DNA of 13,313 bases from Phycisphaerales bacterium. GTDB lineage: Bacteria > Planctomycetota > Phycisphaerae > Phycisphaerales > SM1A02. Made by a program: the position numbers and the translations under genes. Of this stretch, positions 1 through 7,533 are shown in pieces. Where the stretch lies: the NCBI GenBank assembly GCA_020427625.1, contig JAGQOI010000529.1, positions 1 to 13,313 on the forward strand, given 5' to 3'. The notes beneath the pieces were generated by a model. The model saw only the letters and a list, made by a program, of their open reading frames with translations. It was not told the origin of the DNA and searched no databases. Within the stretch, counting starts at the first letter, position 1. Each line of letters opens with the position of its first letter.

Positions 1-1100
1 ACGACGGCCGCGCCGAGCATCATCATCGCGAGATCCGGCGCCCACCGGCGCGCCGGGCGGGTGATGACCAGGCACGCGACGAGCGGCGCGACGACGAACC
101 CGACGGACGTGAGTTTCGCGCCGCACGCGGCACCGGCGGCGACGCCGGCGAGCGCTGCCGCGCGACGCGGGCCGATGTCGGGATCGACCAGCGCCAGGAG
201 CGCCGTCGCCAGCAGCAGGTTCACGGCCGCCTCGTCGTACGCGAGCGAACCCACGACGACGACCCACGGCGTGACGAGCACGAGGGCGGTCGCGATCGCC
301 GCGACGGTCGATCGCGCGCCGGGATCGTCGGCCATCGCCAGGCGCGCCGCCGCCCGCCCGACGATCCAGGCGCCGAGCAGCGTGAACATCGCATGCAGGA
401 GCTGACACGAGGCGGCAGCGCGCACGGCATCACCGACCAGCAGATCGATGTGCAGGTAGGCGCCTTCGACGTAGTTCGGCAGCGCGCTGTACACGTTGTG
501 TTCGAGCGGCCGCAGGCGACCGGAGGCGACCCATTCCGCCGGCAGACCGAGGTGATAGCTCAGCGCGTCGTAGCCGCCGAACTCCGTCGCCCAGAGCCAG
601 CCCGGCGCGACGCAGGCGGCGACGAGCAGCGTCGCGACCGCCGGTGCCGCGAGCCAGACGATCGCGTCCATCGGCGCACCGCCGAGTTCGCTCCGACGCG
701 CGTGCCAGACGACGCGACCGAGCAGACCGAGCCCGCCGGCGATCACGATCCACCCGCCGATCCCGCCGCCGAGGTGCAGGACGCCGAGCGCGCCGAGCGC
801 GGCATCGACGGTGAGCAGGACCGCGATTCCGACGCCGACGACGAGCCCGGCCTCCGCGCGAGCCGCGCCGGGCGCGCTCGGGCGGACGATCGCCGTGCCG
901 TACCCGGCGGCGGCGAGGATCCAGAGCAGTGCGAACGGCGCGCCGACGACGAGCGTTGCGACGAGAGCGTCGAACCGCGCGGGCGCGCCCGGATGGGTCC
1001 GGGTCGCGAGCAGCGCCATGAGCCCGACGACGGCGACGCCGCCGGCGAGGGTGGCGACGACGGTGATGACGGATCGTCGGGAGGGTTCGTCGCGGACCAT
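1..1100 (-). CDS. GT-C-type membrane glycosyltransferase-like protein (3' end cut off by window edge)
   Basis: The minus strand reads as one open frame from ATG at 1100 to the window edge (366 codons, no stop). The product is strongly hydrophobic, with candidate membrane helices near residues 12-32, 44-66, 84-110, 115-130, 147-168, 266-285 and 291-305. A polar loop at about 175-215 contains GGYDALSYHLGLP (D178) and a downstream HNVYSALPNYVEG segment. This resembles the first large loop of GT-C/ArnT-PMT-like glycosyltransferases, where an acidic residue is usually catalytic. Such enzymes transfer sugars from lipid-linked donors on the outer face of the inner membrane. It is transcribed divergently from the flagellar operon, so a role in flagellin glycosylation would be speculation. 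The family assignment rests on topology and the loop motif; donor and acceptor are unknown. Confidence 0.72.
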   Translation of the reverse strand, partial: MVRDEPSRRSVITVVATLAGGVAVVGLMALLATRTHPGAPARFDALVATLVVGAPFALLWILAAAGYGTAIVRPSAPGAARAEAGLVVGVGIAVLLTVDAALGALGVLHLGGGIGGWIVIAGGLGLLGRVVWHARRSELGGAPMDAIVWLAAPAVATLLVAACVAPGWLWATEFGGYDALSYHLGLPAEWVASGRLRPLEHNVYSALPNYVEGAYLHIDLLVGDAVRAAASCQLLHAMFTLLGAWIVGRAAARLAMADDPGARSTVAAIATALVLVTPWVVVVGSLAYDEAAVNLLLATALLALVDPDIGPRRAAALAGVAAGAACGAKLTSVGFVVAPLVACLVITRPARRWAPDLAMMMLGAAV

Positions 1101-1106
1101 GGCCGG

Positions 1107-1135
1107 ATTGTACGAGCCGCGGCGCGCGCTGGCAG
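1107..1135 (-). promoter_or_regulatory. sigma-70-like promoter for the membrane glycosyltransferase-like gene
   Basis: Reading the minus strand, CTGCCA (1135-1130, four of six matches to TTGACA) is followed by a 17-base spacer and TACAAT (1112-1107, five of six matches to TATAAT). Transcription would begin near 1100, which is the ATG itself, so the message would be leaderless or nearly so. The -35 box uses the same base pairs as the -24 element of the opposing sigma-54 promoter. Matched by eye only. Confidence 0.5.
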
Positions 1136-1145
1136 GCGAATTGCT
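1129..1145 (+). promoter_or_regulatory. sigma-54 (RpoN) promoter of the flgI operon
   Basis: CTGGCA at 1129-1134 and TTGCT at 1141-1145 match the consensus YTGGCACG-N4-TTGCW. The invariant GG (1131-1132) and GC (1143-1144) are separated by exactly 10 bases. Predicted transcription start is near 1156, giving a leader of about 34 bases before flgI. It is the only strong -24/-12 match noticed in the window and lies directly before the first gene of the operon. Sigma-54 promoters need an enhancer-binding ATPase; none is encoded here, and its binding site would probably lie inside the divergent gene. Confidence 0.8.
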
Positions 1146-1189
1146 CACCGTCAGGGGTCCCCCGTTCCTCCGATGAAGGCGTGCCGCCG

Positions 1190-2287
1190 ATGCGCAACAA
1201 ACCGCTGTTTCCGATCGTGATCACGCTGTCGATTCTTGCGCTGTGCGCAGGAAGCGCGACGGCGGTGCCCCTGGCGAACCTCGTGCGCCTCAAGGGCCTG
1301 GAGACGAACGAGATCACCGGTCTCGGGCTCGTCGTCGGTCTGCCCGGCACGGGGGACACCGAGTCCGCCCTCACGCTGCGCCCGCTCGCCCAGTACATGC
1401 GGAACCTCGGCGACGCGGTCGGCGACCCGACGGAACTCCTCGCGACGGACAGCATCGCGCTCGTTCACGTCCGCCTGGAGATTCCCGCGGCCGGTGCCCG
1501 CGAAGGCGACCGTCTCGACGTGCACGTCGAGACGATGATGAACGCGAAGAGCCTCAAGGGCGGGCGGCTCGCGTTCGCGATGCTGTACGCGCCGCGTCCG
1601 GTCGAGCGCCGCGGCCCGCCGCTCGCGTTCGCCTCCGGCTCCCTCGTCATCCAGGGCGACAATCCGCGATCGGCGGTCATCCGCGACGGCGGTCAGATGC
1701 TGGACGACCAGTGGAACTCGGTGGTCGCCGGCGACGGGACGATCACGCTCGTCATGCACGACCAGTACGCGACGTACGCGCAGTCGGACATGATCGCCAA
1801 CGAGATCAACGAGTGGTTCGGCGTCGACGGCATCACGAACCTCGCGATCCCGGAGGACGCCAAGAACGTGCGCGTCATCATCCCGGAGGCGGACCTGCCG
1901 AACCCGGTCGGGTTCATCGCCGAGGTGCTCCGCATCCGCATCGACATCTCGCTCATCGAGACCGAGGCGCGGATCACGATCAACGAGAGGGCCGGCATCA
2001 TCACCGCGGGCGACAACGTCGAACTCAGCCGCGCCGCGATCACGCACAAGGATCTCACGATCACGACCATCGTTCCGCCGCGCGACCCGACGGCCGACGA
2101 GCCGCAGGTGCTCCAGCGTCGGTGGACGGGTCTCGACACCTCCGACGGCACGAATCGGGGGTCGGTGCGTCTCCAGGAACTCATCAACGCGCTGAACCAG
2201 TTGAACGTGCCCGTGAAGGATCAGATCGCGATCATCGAGCAGCTCGTCACGGGCGGGTACCTGCACGCAAGGATCATCCGCGAATGA
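1190..2287 (+). CDS. flgI: Flagellar basal body P-ring protein FlgI
   Basis: A 365-residue protein, normal length for FlgI, which forms the P-ring around the distal rod in the peptidoglycan layer. An N-terminal signal peptide (basic MRNK, hydrophobic core about 6-20, probable cleavage after A23-T24-A25) fits Sec export to the periplasm. Family hallmarks are GLVVGLPGTGD (46-56), REGDRLDV (104-111), NAKSLKGG (118-125), a TEARITINERAGII segment in the second half and a C-terminal LNVPVKDQIAIIEQL helix. The ATG at 1190 is preferred over the in-frame GTG at 1181 because AAGG at 1176-1179 is properly spaced only for 1190. First gene of the operon behind a sigma-54 promoter. No flgH or flgA is seen upstream, so the L-ring gene must lie elsewhere. 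Confidence 0.96.
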   Translation: MRNKPLFPIVITLSILALCAGSATAVPLANLVRLKGLETNEITGLGLVVGLPGTGDTESALTLRPLAQYMRNLGDAVGDPTELLATDSIALVHVRLEIPAAGAREGDRLDVHVETMMNAKSLKGGRLAFAMLYAPRPVERRGPPLAFASGSLVIQGDNPRSAVIRDGGQMLDDQWNSVVAGDGTITLVMHDQYATYAQSDMIANEINEWFGVDGITNLAIPEDAKNVRVIIPEADLPNPVGFIAEVLRIRIDISLIETEARITINERAGIITAGDNVELSRAAITHKDLTITTIVPPRDPTADEPQVLQRRWTGLDTSDGTNRGSVRLQELINALNQLNVPVKDQIAIIEQLVTGGYLHARIIRE

Positions 2288-2676
2288 CCCCATCCGCCGC
2301 CATGCCGACGTTCCCGACGACCGCCGCGATGCGGGCGCTGCCGCCGGGCGCGCTCGATCGATCCCCGGACCGCGCATTCGATCGTGTGCTGAACGAGACG
2401 GACGCGCCGGAGACGGACCGCATCCGCGATGCCGCGGTGTCGCTCGTCGCGACGGCGTTCATCGCGCCGATTCTCGCGTCGATGCGGGAGCACTCGCTCG
2501 CGACGGGTCCGTTCGCGCCGAGCAGCACGGAGAAGCGGTTCGGCCCGATCATCGACGCGGCGATCGCCGAGCGCGTCGTCGGCAGCGCCCGCTTCCCGAT
2601 CGTCGATGCGATCCGCGACCGCATCGCCGCCCGTTCCCTCGCCGCCTCCGGAGGTCGCCTCGATGCATCCGCCTGA
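2284..2676 (+). CDS. flgJ: FlgJ-like rod-binding protein, N-terminal domain only
   Basis: A 130-residue protein whose ATG overlaps the flgI stop (ATGA, 4 bases), a classic translational-coupling arrangement. The core at about residues 50-125 (AVSLVATAFIAPILASMRE, then EKRFGPIIDAAIAERVV and SARFPIVDAIRDRI) has the helical pattern of the FlgJ N-terminal rod-binding domain, which helps assemble or cap the rod. The C-terminal muramidase domain of enterobacterial FlgJ is absent, as in many phyla where a separate enzyme opens the peptidoglycan. The first 40 residues are rich in proline and alanine and probably disordered. Position between flgI and flgK is the usual place for flgJ and supports the call; sequence similarity alone is modest. 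Confidence 0.72.
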   Translation: MTPSAAMPTFPTTAAMRALPPGALDRSPDRAFDRVLNETDAPETDRIRDAAVSLVATAFIAPILASMREHSLATGPFAPSSTEKRFGPIIDAAIAERVVGSARFPIVDAIRDRIAARSLAASGGRLDASA

Positions 2677-3181
2677 CGCCATGACGCGCCCCGCCCACGA
2701 GCTCGAACAGATCCTCACCGCCCAACTGGCCGGCTACCGACGTCTCGTCGCGCTGCTGGAGGAGAAGCGGGAGGCGGTCCGTCGCGCCGACATGACGGCC
2801 ATCGTCCGCCAGGGCGAGAAGGAGCACGACATCGTCGGCAAGCTCGCCGACCTCGATCGGCGCCGCGAGTCGACGCTCGACGCCCTGCTCGCCGCCGGCG
2901 GGCTCGATCCGTCGCAGCGCACCATCGACGCGCTCGCGAGGGCGCTCGGCGCCGATGCCGGCGAACGCCTGCGCCGGCTCGGCGCGGACCTGCGCGACGC
3001 CGTCGAGTCCGTGCGGACGACGAGTTCGGTCATCCGCGGCGCGGTGGAGACGCTGCATCAGCACGTGACCGGGATCCTCCAGGGCGTGCAGACGATGCTG
3101 AGCCGCGCGGGCGTGTACGGGCAGCGCGGACGCGTCGTCGGCGGCCCGGACGTCGCCCTGAGCGTCGACGTGAAACGGTGA
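2663..3181 (+). CDS. flgN: FlgN-like flagellar export chaperone
   Basis: A 172-residue, mostly alpha-helical protein overlapping the end of flgJ by 14 bases. The start at 2663 is chosen because a perfect GGAGG (2650-2654) lies 8 bases upstream; an in-frame ATG at 2681 lacks such a site. Long heptad-rich helices cover about 12-65 (ELEQILTAQLAGYRRLVALL, then EEKREAVRRADMTAIVRQGEKEH) and 90-150, as in FlgN, the cytoplasmic chaperone that keeps FlgK and FlgL export-competent. The sequence is too diverged for a firm family motif; the call relies on size, helical character and its place immediately before flgK and flgL. A glycine/valine-rich tail of about 20 residues is unassigned. Confidence 0.72.
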   Translation: MHPPDAMTRPAHELEQILTAQLAGYRRLVALLEEKREAVRRADMTAIVRQGEKEHDIVGKLADLDRRRESTLDALLAAGGLDPSQRTIDALARALGADAGERLRRLGADLRDAVESVRTTSSVIRGAVETLHQHVTGILQGVQTMLSRAGVYGQRGRVVGGPDVALSVDVKR

Positions 3182-3222
3182 GGACGAGTCGCGGCCGATT
3201 CCTCGCGGCCGGAGCATGAACC

Positions 3223-4917
3223 ATGAGCATCAACGGCGCCCTCCAGATCGGTCGATCGGCGATGACCGCCAGCCAGGCGGCGATCCAGGTGACCGGCAAC
3301 AACATGGCGAACGCGGCGACGCCGGGCTACGCCCGTCGGACCGTGCACTTCGGCTCCGCCCGCGACGAGATGTCGTCGAGCAGTCACTACATCGGCACGG
3401 GCGTGAACCTGCTCGACGTCCGTCGCGAGGTCGACGGCGCGCTCCAGTCGCGCCTCCGCAACGCGATCAGCGACGAGCGGGCGTCGATCGTCGATCAGCG
3501 CTATCTCACCGCCATCGAGATCCTCCAGAACGAGACCACCGACAACGACATCTCCTCGCGCCTCAGCGCGTTCTTCAACGCGTTCTCCGAACTCGCCAAC
3601 AATCCCGAGGAGAACGCGGTCCGTTCGGTGGTCGTCCAGGAGGCGATCGGGCTCGCGAGCAGTCTCGCCGGACTGCGGCAGGACTACGGGACGGTCCGCG
3701 CCCAGATCGACGAATCGCTCGGGCAGGCGACCCGCCAGGTGAACGAACTGCTCGACCAGATCGCCGCGATCAACATGCAGATCGCACAGTCCGAGACCGC
3801 CAACAGCCGCGCCAACGCCCTGCGGGACCAGCGCGACCGCATCATCGACGAGGTCTCGACCTACCTCGACATCACCGCCCGCGAGCAGGCGAACGGCGTG
3901 ACCGACGTGTTCGTCGGCTCGCTGCCGATCGTGCTCGCCGGGAGTTCGCGCGGCATCGAGCTACGGCCCGAGTCCACCACCACCGGCGTCGACTACACCC
4001 TGCGGATCCGCGACGACGGATCGCTCCTCGACCCGCGGAGCGGCGAGCTCGGCGCCCTGCTCCGCCAGCGCAACGACACGGTCCAGCCCGCCCTCGAAGA
4101 CCTCGACACCCTCGCGGCGAACCTCATCTTCGAACTCAACCGCCTGCACGCGCAGGGCCAGCCGAAGACGCTCCAGAACGCGTTCACCGGGACCTACCAG
4201 GTCACCGACACGACCGTCCCGCTCAACGACGCATCGTCGGGCACGTCGTTCGACATCGACAACGGCGGGTTCTTCGTCCACATCCGCAACACGTCCACCG
4301 GCATCATGGATTCCTACCGGATCGACGTGAACGGCGCGACCGACTCCCTCGACGACCTCATCGCCGAGATCAACGTCAACGTCGGCGTGCCGAACCTCAC
4401 CGCCGGCGTCACGAGCGACGGCTCCTTCACCCTGACGGCGGGCAGCGGCTACGCGATCTCGTTCTCCGAGGACACCTCCGGCGCCCTCGCCGCCCTCGGC
4501 GTCAACACGTTCTTCGTCGGCAGCACCGCGCTCGACATCGACGTGCACGCGGACATCCAGGCGAACCCGAACTACATCGCCGCCGGCGGCGGGAACATCA
4601 ACGGGTCGAACGACACCGCCGTCGCCATCGCCAACCTCCAGGACGTGCCCGTCGACGCCCTGAACGGCATGAGTCTCCGCGGGTTCTGGCTCCAGTCCGT
4701 CAACGCCCTCGCCGCCAGCACCGGATCCGCCAACCGCGACGTCGCGTCCTCCGCCCTCGTCCGCGAGAGCCTGGCGGCGCAGCTCAGTGCCGTGAGCGGC
4801 GTCTCGCTGGACGAGGAGTCGATGAACCTGCTCACGTTCGAACGACAGTTCCAGGCCGCGGCCCGGTTCATCAGCGTCATCGACGAACAGATCCAGACGT
4901 TGCTGAGTCTCGTCTGA
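3223..4917 (+). CDS. flgK: Flagellar hook-associated protein 1, FlgK
   Basis: A 564-residue hook-filament junction protein, near the usual FlgK length. The N-terminal rod/hook signature GNNMANAATPGYARR (about 25-39) corresponds to the ANxxTPGYxR motif of axial proteins. A long helical region (about 85-200) follows, then beta-rich central domains including an IN-like segment around 355-440 (DSYRIDVNG, DDLIAEINVNVG). The C-terminal helix contains SGVSLDEESMNLLTFERQFQAAARFI, the FlgK terminal motif, ending in LLSLV. GGAG at 3211-3214 sits 8 bases before the ATG. No cysteine is present, typical of exported axial proteins. It is the probable client of the upstream FlgN-like chaperone. Confidence 0.97.
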   Translation: MSINGALQIGRSAMTASQAAIQVTGNNMANAATPGYARRTVHFGSARDEMSSSSHYIGTGVNLLDVRREVDGALQSRLRNAISDERASIVDQRYLTAIEILQNETTDNDISSRLSAFFNAFSELANNPEENAVRSVVVQEAIGLASSLAGLRQDYGTVRAQIDESLGQATRQVNELLDQIAAINMQIAQSETANSRANALRDQRDRIIDEVSTYLDITAREQANGVTDVFVGSLPIVLAGSSRGIELRPESTTTGVDYTLRIRDDGSLLDPRSGELGALLRQRNDTVQPALEDLDTLAANLIFELNRLHAQGQPKTLQNAFTGTYQVTDTTVPLNDASSGTSFDIDNGGFFVHIRNTSTGIMDSYRIDVNGATDSLDDLIAEINVNVGVPNLTAGVTSDGSFTLTAGSGYAISFSEDTSGALAALGVNTFFVGSTALDIDVHADIQANPNYIAAGGGNINGSNDTAVAIANLQDVPVDALNGMSLRGFWLQSVNALAASTGSANRDVASSALVRESLAAQLSAVSGVSLDEESMNLLTFERQFQAAARFISVIDEQIQTLLSLV

Positions 4918-4939
4918 ACCGCCTTCATGAGATGATCCC

Positions 4940-6916
4940 ATGAGTTCGATCCCGTCCAACCTCGCCCGCGTCCCCAACACGCTCGCCTCCCAGGCGATGC
5001 TCGGCGCGCTCGCGCGCACGAGCCAGTCGCTGCTCGACACGCAGCTCCAGCTCGCGTCGGGTCGTCGCGTGAACCGGCCGTCCGACGACGCCATCGCCGC
5101 CAGCGCGATCTCCGTGCTCGACGACGCCATCGAGCGCCACGGCCAGCGCCTGCGCAACCTCGCCCACGGCGAAGCGATGATGAACAACGTCGATGCCGCG
5201 CTGGCCGAATCGAACGACCTCCTCCTCGAAGCGAAGTCGATCGGACTCGCCGAGTCGAACACCGGCAGCGACGCGGCGACCCGCGCCAACCAGGCCATCG
5301 TCGTCTCGTCCATCATCCAGTCGCTGGCGGGCATCGGGAACCGCCAGCTCCAGGGCGTGCACTACTTCGGCGGGCAGTCGACGGCCGCGCCGCCCATCGA
5401 GGAGCTGCTCGGCGGCTATCGCTACCGCGGCGTCGGGGACGGGCTCACGACGGACCTCGGGCAGGCCCGCGGGCTGCCGATCACGACCTCCGCGTCACGT
5501 GCGTTCGGCATGGTCTCCGAACGCGTGCAGGGCGAACGCGACCTCGATCCGACCATGCCGTCGGCGGGCACGACGCGGCTCGCCGACCTCAACGGCGCGA
5601 ACGGCACGGGCGTGAGCCTCGGGTCGATCAACGTCACCGTGGGCGCGACGCTCCTGTCGGTCGACCTCACCGGGTCGTACACCATCGACGACGTCATGAG
5701 CCGCCTCGAAACCGAGATCCAGACCGTCGATCCGCTCATCACCGTCTCCGTCAGCGCCGCCGGCGACGCGATCGCCATCGACGCGACCGCGTCCGGCAAC
5801 GCCGTCGTGATCGCGGATCCCGATGCGCCGGCGGCGGCGTCGGACCTCGGCCTGGTCGGCACGTACGCGGCGGGCGCGGTGACGGCCGGCGGCGACCTGG
5901 ACCCCCGACTCACGACCCACACCGCCCTCGCCGACCTGACCGGCGTGACCGTGCCCCTCGGCACGATCCGGCTCGAGAACGGCGGGCAGACGCGCGACCT
6001 CGACCTCTCGAGCGCGGACACGGTGGAGGACGTGATGAACCTCGTCGCCGGTCTGGACATCGGCATCCGCGTGGAGATCGCGTCCACCGGCGACCGGCTG
6101 AACTTCGTCAACGAACTGTCCGGGGGATCGATGAGCATCGGCGAGACCGGGGGCGTGCCGACGACGGCGAGCGAGCTCGGCGTGCGCTCGTTCACGGGAT
6201 CGACGGCCCTGGCCGACTTCAACGACGGGCGGGGCGTGCAGATCCTCTCCGGCGCCGTCGACCCGGTGACCGGCGTGCTCGATCCGACCCGCGACATCGA
6301 CTTCGAGGTCACGCTCACGGACGGTTCGACGTTCACGGTCGATCTGGCCGGGTCGGAGACGGTGCAGGACGTGCTCGACGCGATCAACGCGGCCGCGCCG
6401 GCGGCGCTCACGGCCCAGCTCGCGGCGAGCGGCAACGGCATCGCGCTGGTGGACACGTCGGGCGGCGGCGGGACGCTGTCGGTGACGCCGCTGAACGGTT
6501 CGCACGCGGCGGAGGATCTCGGCATCGCGGTCGCGGCGAGCGGCGCAACCTTGACCGGCGAGGACCGCGCAACAGTTGCGGTGGACAGCGTGTTCACGCA
6601 CCTGATCGCCCTTCGCGACGCGTTGAACGCGAACGACACGGCTGGCATCCAGTTTGCGACGGAGAAGCTGGAGGCGGACTTGTCCAGGGTCACGGAGACC
6701 CGCGCCGAGATCGGCGTCCGGACCCGCCGGATCGAAGACGCGATCATTCGCGAAGAGGAACTTCAATTGCAGGACGTGAGCTTGCGGAGTCAGTTTCAGG
6801 ACCTGGACTACACGGAGGCGGCGATGCGTTTCGCCAATCTCCAGCAGCAGCTCCAGGCCGGACTCGCGACCGCCGGCCGCGCCACATCGTTGAGTCTGCT
6901 CGACTTCATCGGATAG
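4940..6916 (+). CDS. flgL: Flagellar hook-associated protein 3, FlgL (enlarged by three IN-like repeats)
   Basis: A 658-residue protein joining hook to filament, about twice the size of enterobacterial FlgL (about 317). The N-terminal D0/D1 segment (1-195) carries QLQLASGRRVNRPSDDAIAA (35-54) and LQGVHYFGGQ (137-146), both FlgL/flagellin family features. The C-terminal segment (545-658) has RAEIGVRTRRIE, SLRSQFQDLDYTEAAMRFA and a terminal LSLLDFIG. Between them lie three related beta-rich modules (about 210-323, 324-420, 421-538). The gene follows flgK after 22 bases with only a weak ribosome-binding site, suggesting coupling. No cysteines are seen. From about base 6540 onward the codons become less GC-rich (for example TTG, CAA, GAA) than in the preceding repeats. 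Confidence 0.93.
   Translation: MSSIPSNLARVPNTLASQAMLGALARTSQSLLDTQLQLASGRRVNRPSDDAIAASAISVLDDAIERHGQRLRNLAHGEAMMNNVDAALAESNDLLLEAKSIGLAESNTGSDAATRANQAIVVSSIIQSLAGIGNRQLQGVHYFGGQSTAAPPIEELLGGYRYRGVGDGLTTDLGQARGLPITTSASRAFGMVSERVQGERDLDPTMPSAGTTRLADLNGANGTGVSLGSINVTVGATLLSVDLTGSYTIDDVMSRLETEIQTVDPLITVSVSAAGDAIAIDATASGNAVVIADPDAPAAASDLGLVGTYAAGAVTAGGDLDPRLTTHTALADLTGVTVPLGTIRLENGGQTRDLDLSSADTVEDVMNLVAGLDIGIRVEIASTGDRLNFVNELSGGSMSIGETGGVPTTASELGVRSFTGSTALADFNDGRGVQILSGAVDPVTGVLDPTRDIDFEVTLTDGSTFTVDLAGSETVQDVLDAINAAAPAALTAQLAASGNGIALVDTSGGGGTLSVTPLNGSHAAEDLGIAVAASGATLTGEDRATVAVDSVFTHLIALRDALNANDTAGIQFATEKLEADLSRVTETRAEIGVRTRRIEDAIIREEELQLQDVSLRSQFQDLDYTEAAMRFANLQQQLQAGLATAGRATSLSLLDFIG
5567..6553 (+). 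repeat. Three tandem IN-like beta modules encoded within flgL
   Basis: At protein level three units of about 97-118 residues start with a shared pattern (TTRLADLNG, TALADLTG, TALADFNDG). Each contains a strand followed by a TIDDVM / TVEDVM / TVQDVL helix and an asparagine or isoleucine-rich turn, then ends with a SDLGLVGTYAAG / SELGVRSFTG / EDLGIAVAASG segment. This is the layout of the flagellin hook IN motif. Similarity is clear in amino acids but not in DNA, so the duplications are old. Confidence 0.7.
6755..6771 (+). promoter_or_regulatory. Weak sigma-54-like element inside the end of flgL, possibly serving fliW-csrA
   Basis: GAGGAAC then TTGCA, with GG (6757-6758) and GC (6769-6770) separated by exactly 10 bases. 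The -12 part is perfect; the -24 part matches poorly apart from GG and the AC two bases after it. It lies in a locally AT-richer stretch about 260 bases before fliW. It could arise by chance in coding sequence. Confidence 0.22.
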
Positions 6917-6971
6917 CGAGCGGAAGCGGCGTCGGGTTCTCGGTCACCGGCGTCGTTGGCAGGAGGTCCAA

Positions 6972-6994
6972 CCCGGCCTCGGAGTGGAGGCGGG
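6972..6994 (+). promoter_or_regulatory. GGA-loop hairpin in the fliW leader (possible CsrA site)
   Basis: GCCTC (6976-6980) pairs with GAGGC (6987-6991), enclosing the six-base loop GGAGTG. The stem continues with CCC (6972-6974) and GGG (6992-6994) after a one-base bulge at 6975. A GGA in a small hairpin loop is the core feature bound by CsrA/RsmA. It lies in the 115-base gap between flgL and fliW, 37 bases before the fliW start. Confidence 0.4.
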
Positions 6995-7029
6995 ATGACC
7001 AAGGAATGGTCGACCGAATCGGAGCGTTC

Positions 7030-7039
7030 ACATGGACGT
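7030..7039 (+). promoter_or_regulatory. CsrA consensus site spanning the fliW start codon
   Basis: ACATGGACGT matches the experimental CsrA selection consensus ACANGGANGU at every defined position and contains the fliW ATG. Flanking CAC (7029-7031) and GTG (7038-7040) can form a short stem presenting the loop AUGGAC. Binding here would directly block initiation of fliW. Part of the match is constrained by the start codon and the Asp-Val codons. Confidence 0.5.
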
Positions 7040-7481
7040 GCAGACCAGTCGTTTTGGAACGGTGACGGTGGATGATGATCGCATCATCACCTTCTCCTCC
7101 GGTCTCCTGGGGTTCTCGACGTACCATCGGTACGCGTTGCTGGTGGACGATGCCAAGGACAGCGTGTTCTTCTGGCTTCAGTCGCTGGATGCGCCGGAAC
7201 TGGCGTTCGTCGTCACGGATCCGAGCATGTGGGTTCCGGGCTACGAGGTGCCGGTGCGCCAGGAGCAGTTCGACGAGATCGGACTCGCGCAGCCGACGGA
7301 GGGCCAGGTCCTCGTCATCGTGAACAAGCACGGCGACGAACTCACGGCCAACCTCCAGGGTCCGCTGCTCATCAACTCCGGCAACCGTCAGGGCATGCAG
7401 CTCGTCCTCGCGGACAAGCGCTGGACGACCCGTCACGGTCTGTTCACGATCGGACAGGCCCTGCACGCGGCGTCCGCGTAG
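7032..7481 (+). CDS. fliW: Flagellar assembly factor FliW
   Basis: A 149-residue protein of normal FliW length. FliW binds flagellin and also binds CsrA, relieving CsrA repression of flagellin translation; free flagellin competes for FliW. Family features seen are the N-terminal strand TSRFGTVTVDDDRIITFSSGLLGF, the ELAFVVTDP segment near residue 57, and the conserved C-terminal LTANLQGPLLINSGNRQGMQLVL block followed by YxxxH-like RWTTRHGLF. GGAG at 7021-7024 is spaced 7 bases from ATG 7032. csrA follows after 124 bases and flagellin 1 after that, the standard partner-switch neighbourhood. A CsrA-like consensus overlaps its own start codon, so it may itself be a CsrA target. Confidence 0.96.
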   Translation: MDVQTSRFGTVTVDDDRIITFSSGLLGFSTYHRYALLVDDAKDSVFFWLQSLDAPELAFVVTDPSMWVPGYEVPVRQEQFDEIGLAQPTEGQVLVIVNKHGDELTANLQGPLLINSGNRQGMQLVLADKRWTTRHGLFTIGQALHAASA

Positions 7482-7533
7482 GCGCGTCGACGGTCGCGGG
7501 CGTGACTCCGGTCGCGTCCGCAGGGACAACCCA

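Noticed and set aside
61..1220. Long plus-strand open frames over 61-405 and 393-1220
   Set aside because: Their translations are low-complexity and rich in Arg/Ala/Asp, typical of out-of-frame GC-rich DNA, while the minus strand encodes a coherent multi-helix membrane protein over the same bases.
1253..1264. FlgI as a lipoprotein (LALC before a hydrophobic stretch)
   Set aside because: The residue before Cys is Leu, not Gly/Ala/Ser, and an Ala-X-Ala cleavage site follows six residues later; P-ring proteins use ordinary signal peptides.
3961..5334. Minus-strand 457-codon open frame
   Set aside because: Lies antisense to flgK and flgL, whose products match known families; the minus translation has no recognisable domain and biased composition.
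5422..6766. Two minus-strand frames of more than 420 codons opposite flgL
   Set aside because: Antisense shadows created by G/C-ending codons; no ribosome-binding site or family similarity.
6880..6917. Possible sigma-28 promoter near ATCGGATAG at the end of flgL
   Set aside because: The -10 lacks the CGATAA core and no matching -35 box lies at the required distance.
6995..7075. Possible 26-codon leader peptide overlapping the fliW start
   Set aside because: It has an ATG with nearby GGAGG, but spacing is only 4 bases and there is no regulatory codon run; the GGAGG is better explained as a hairpin arm.
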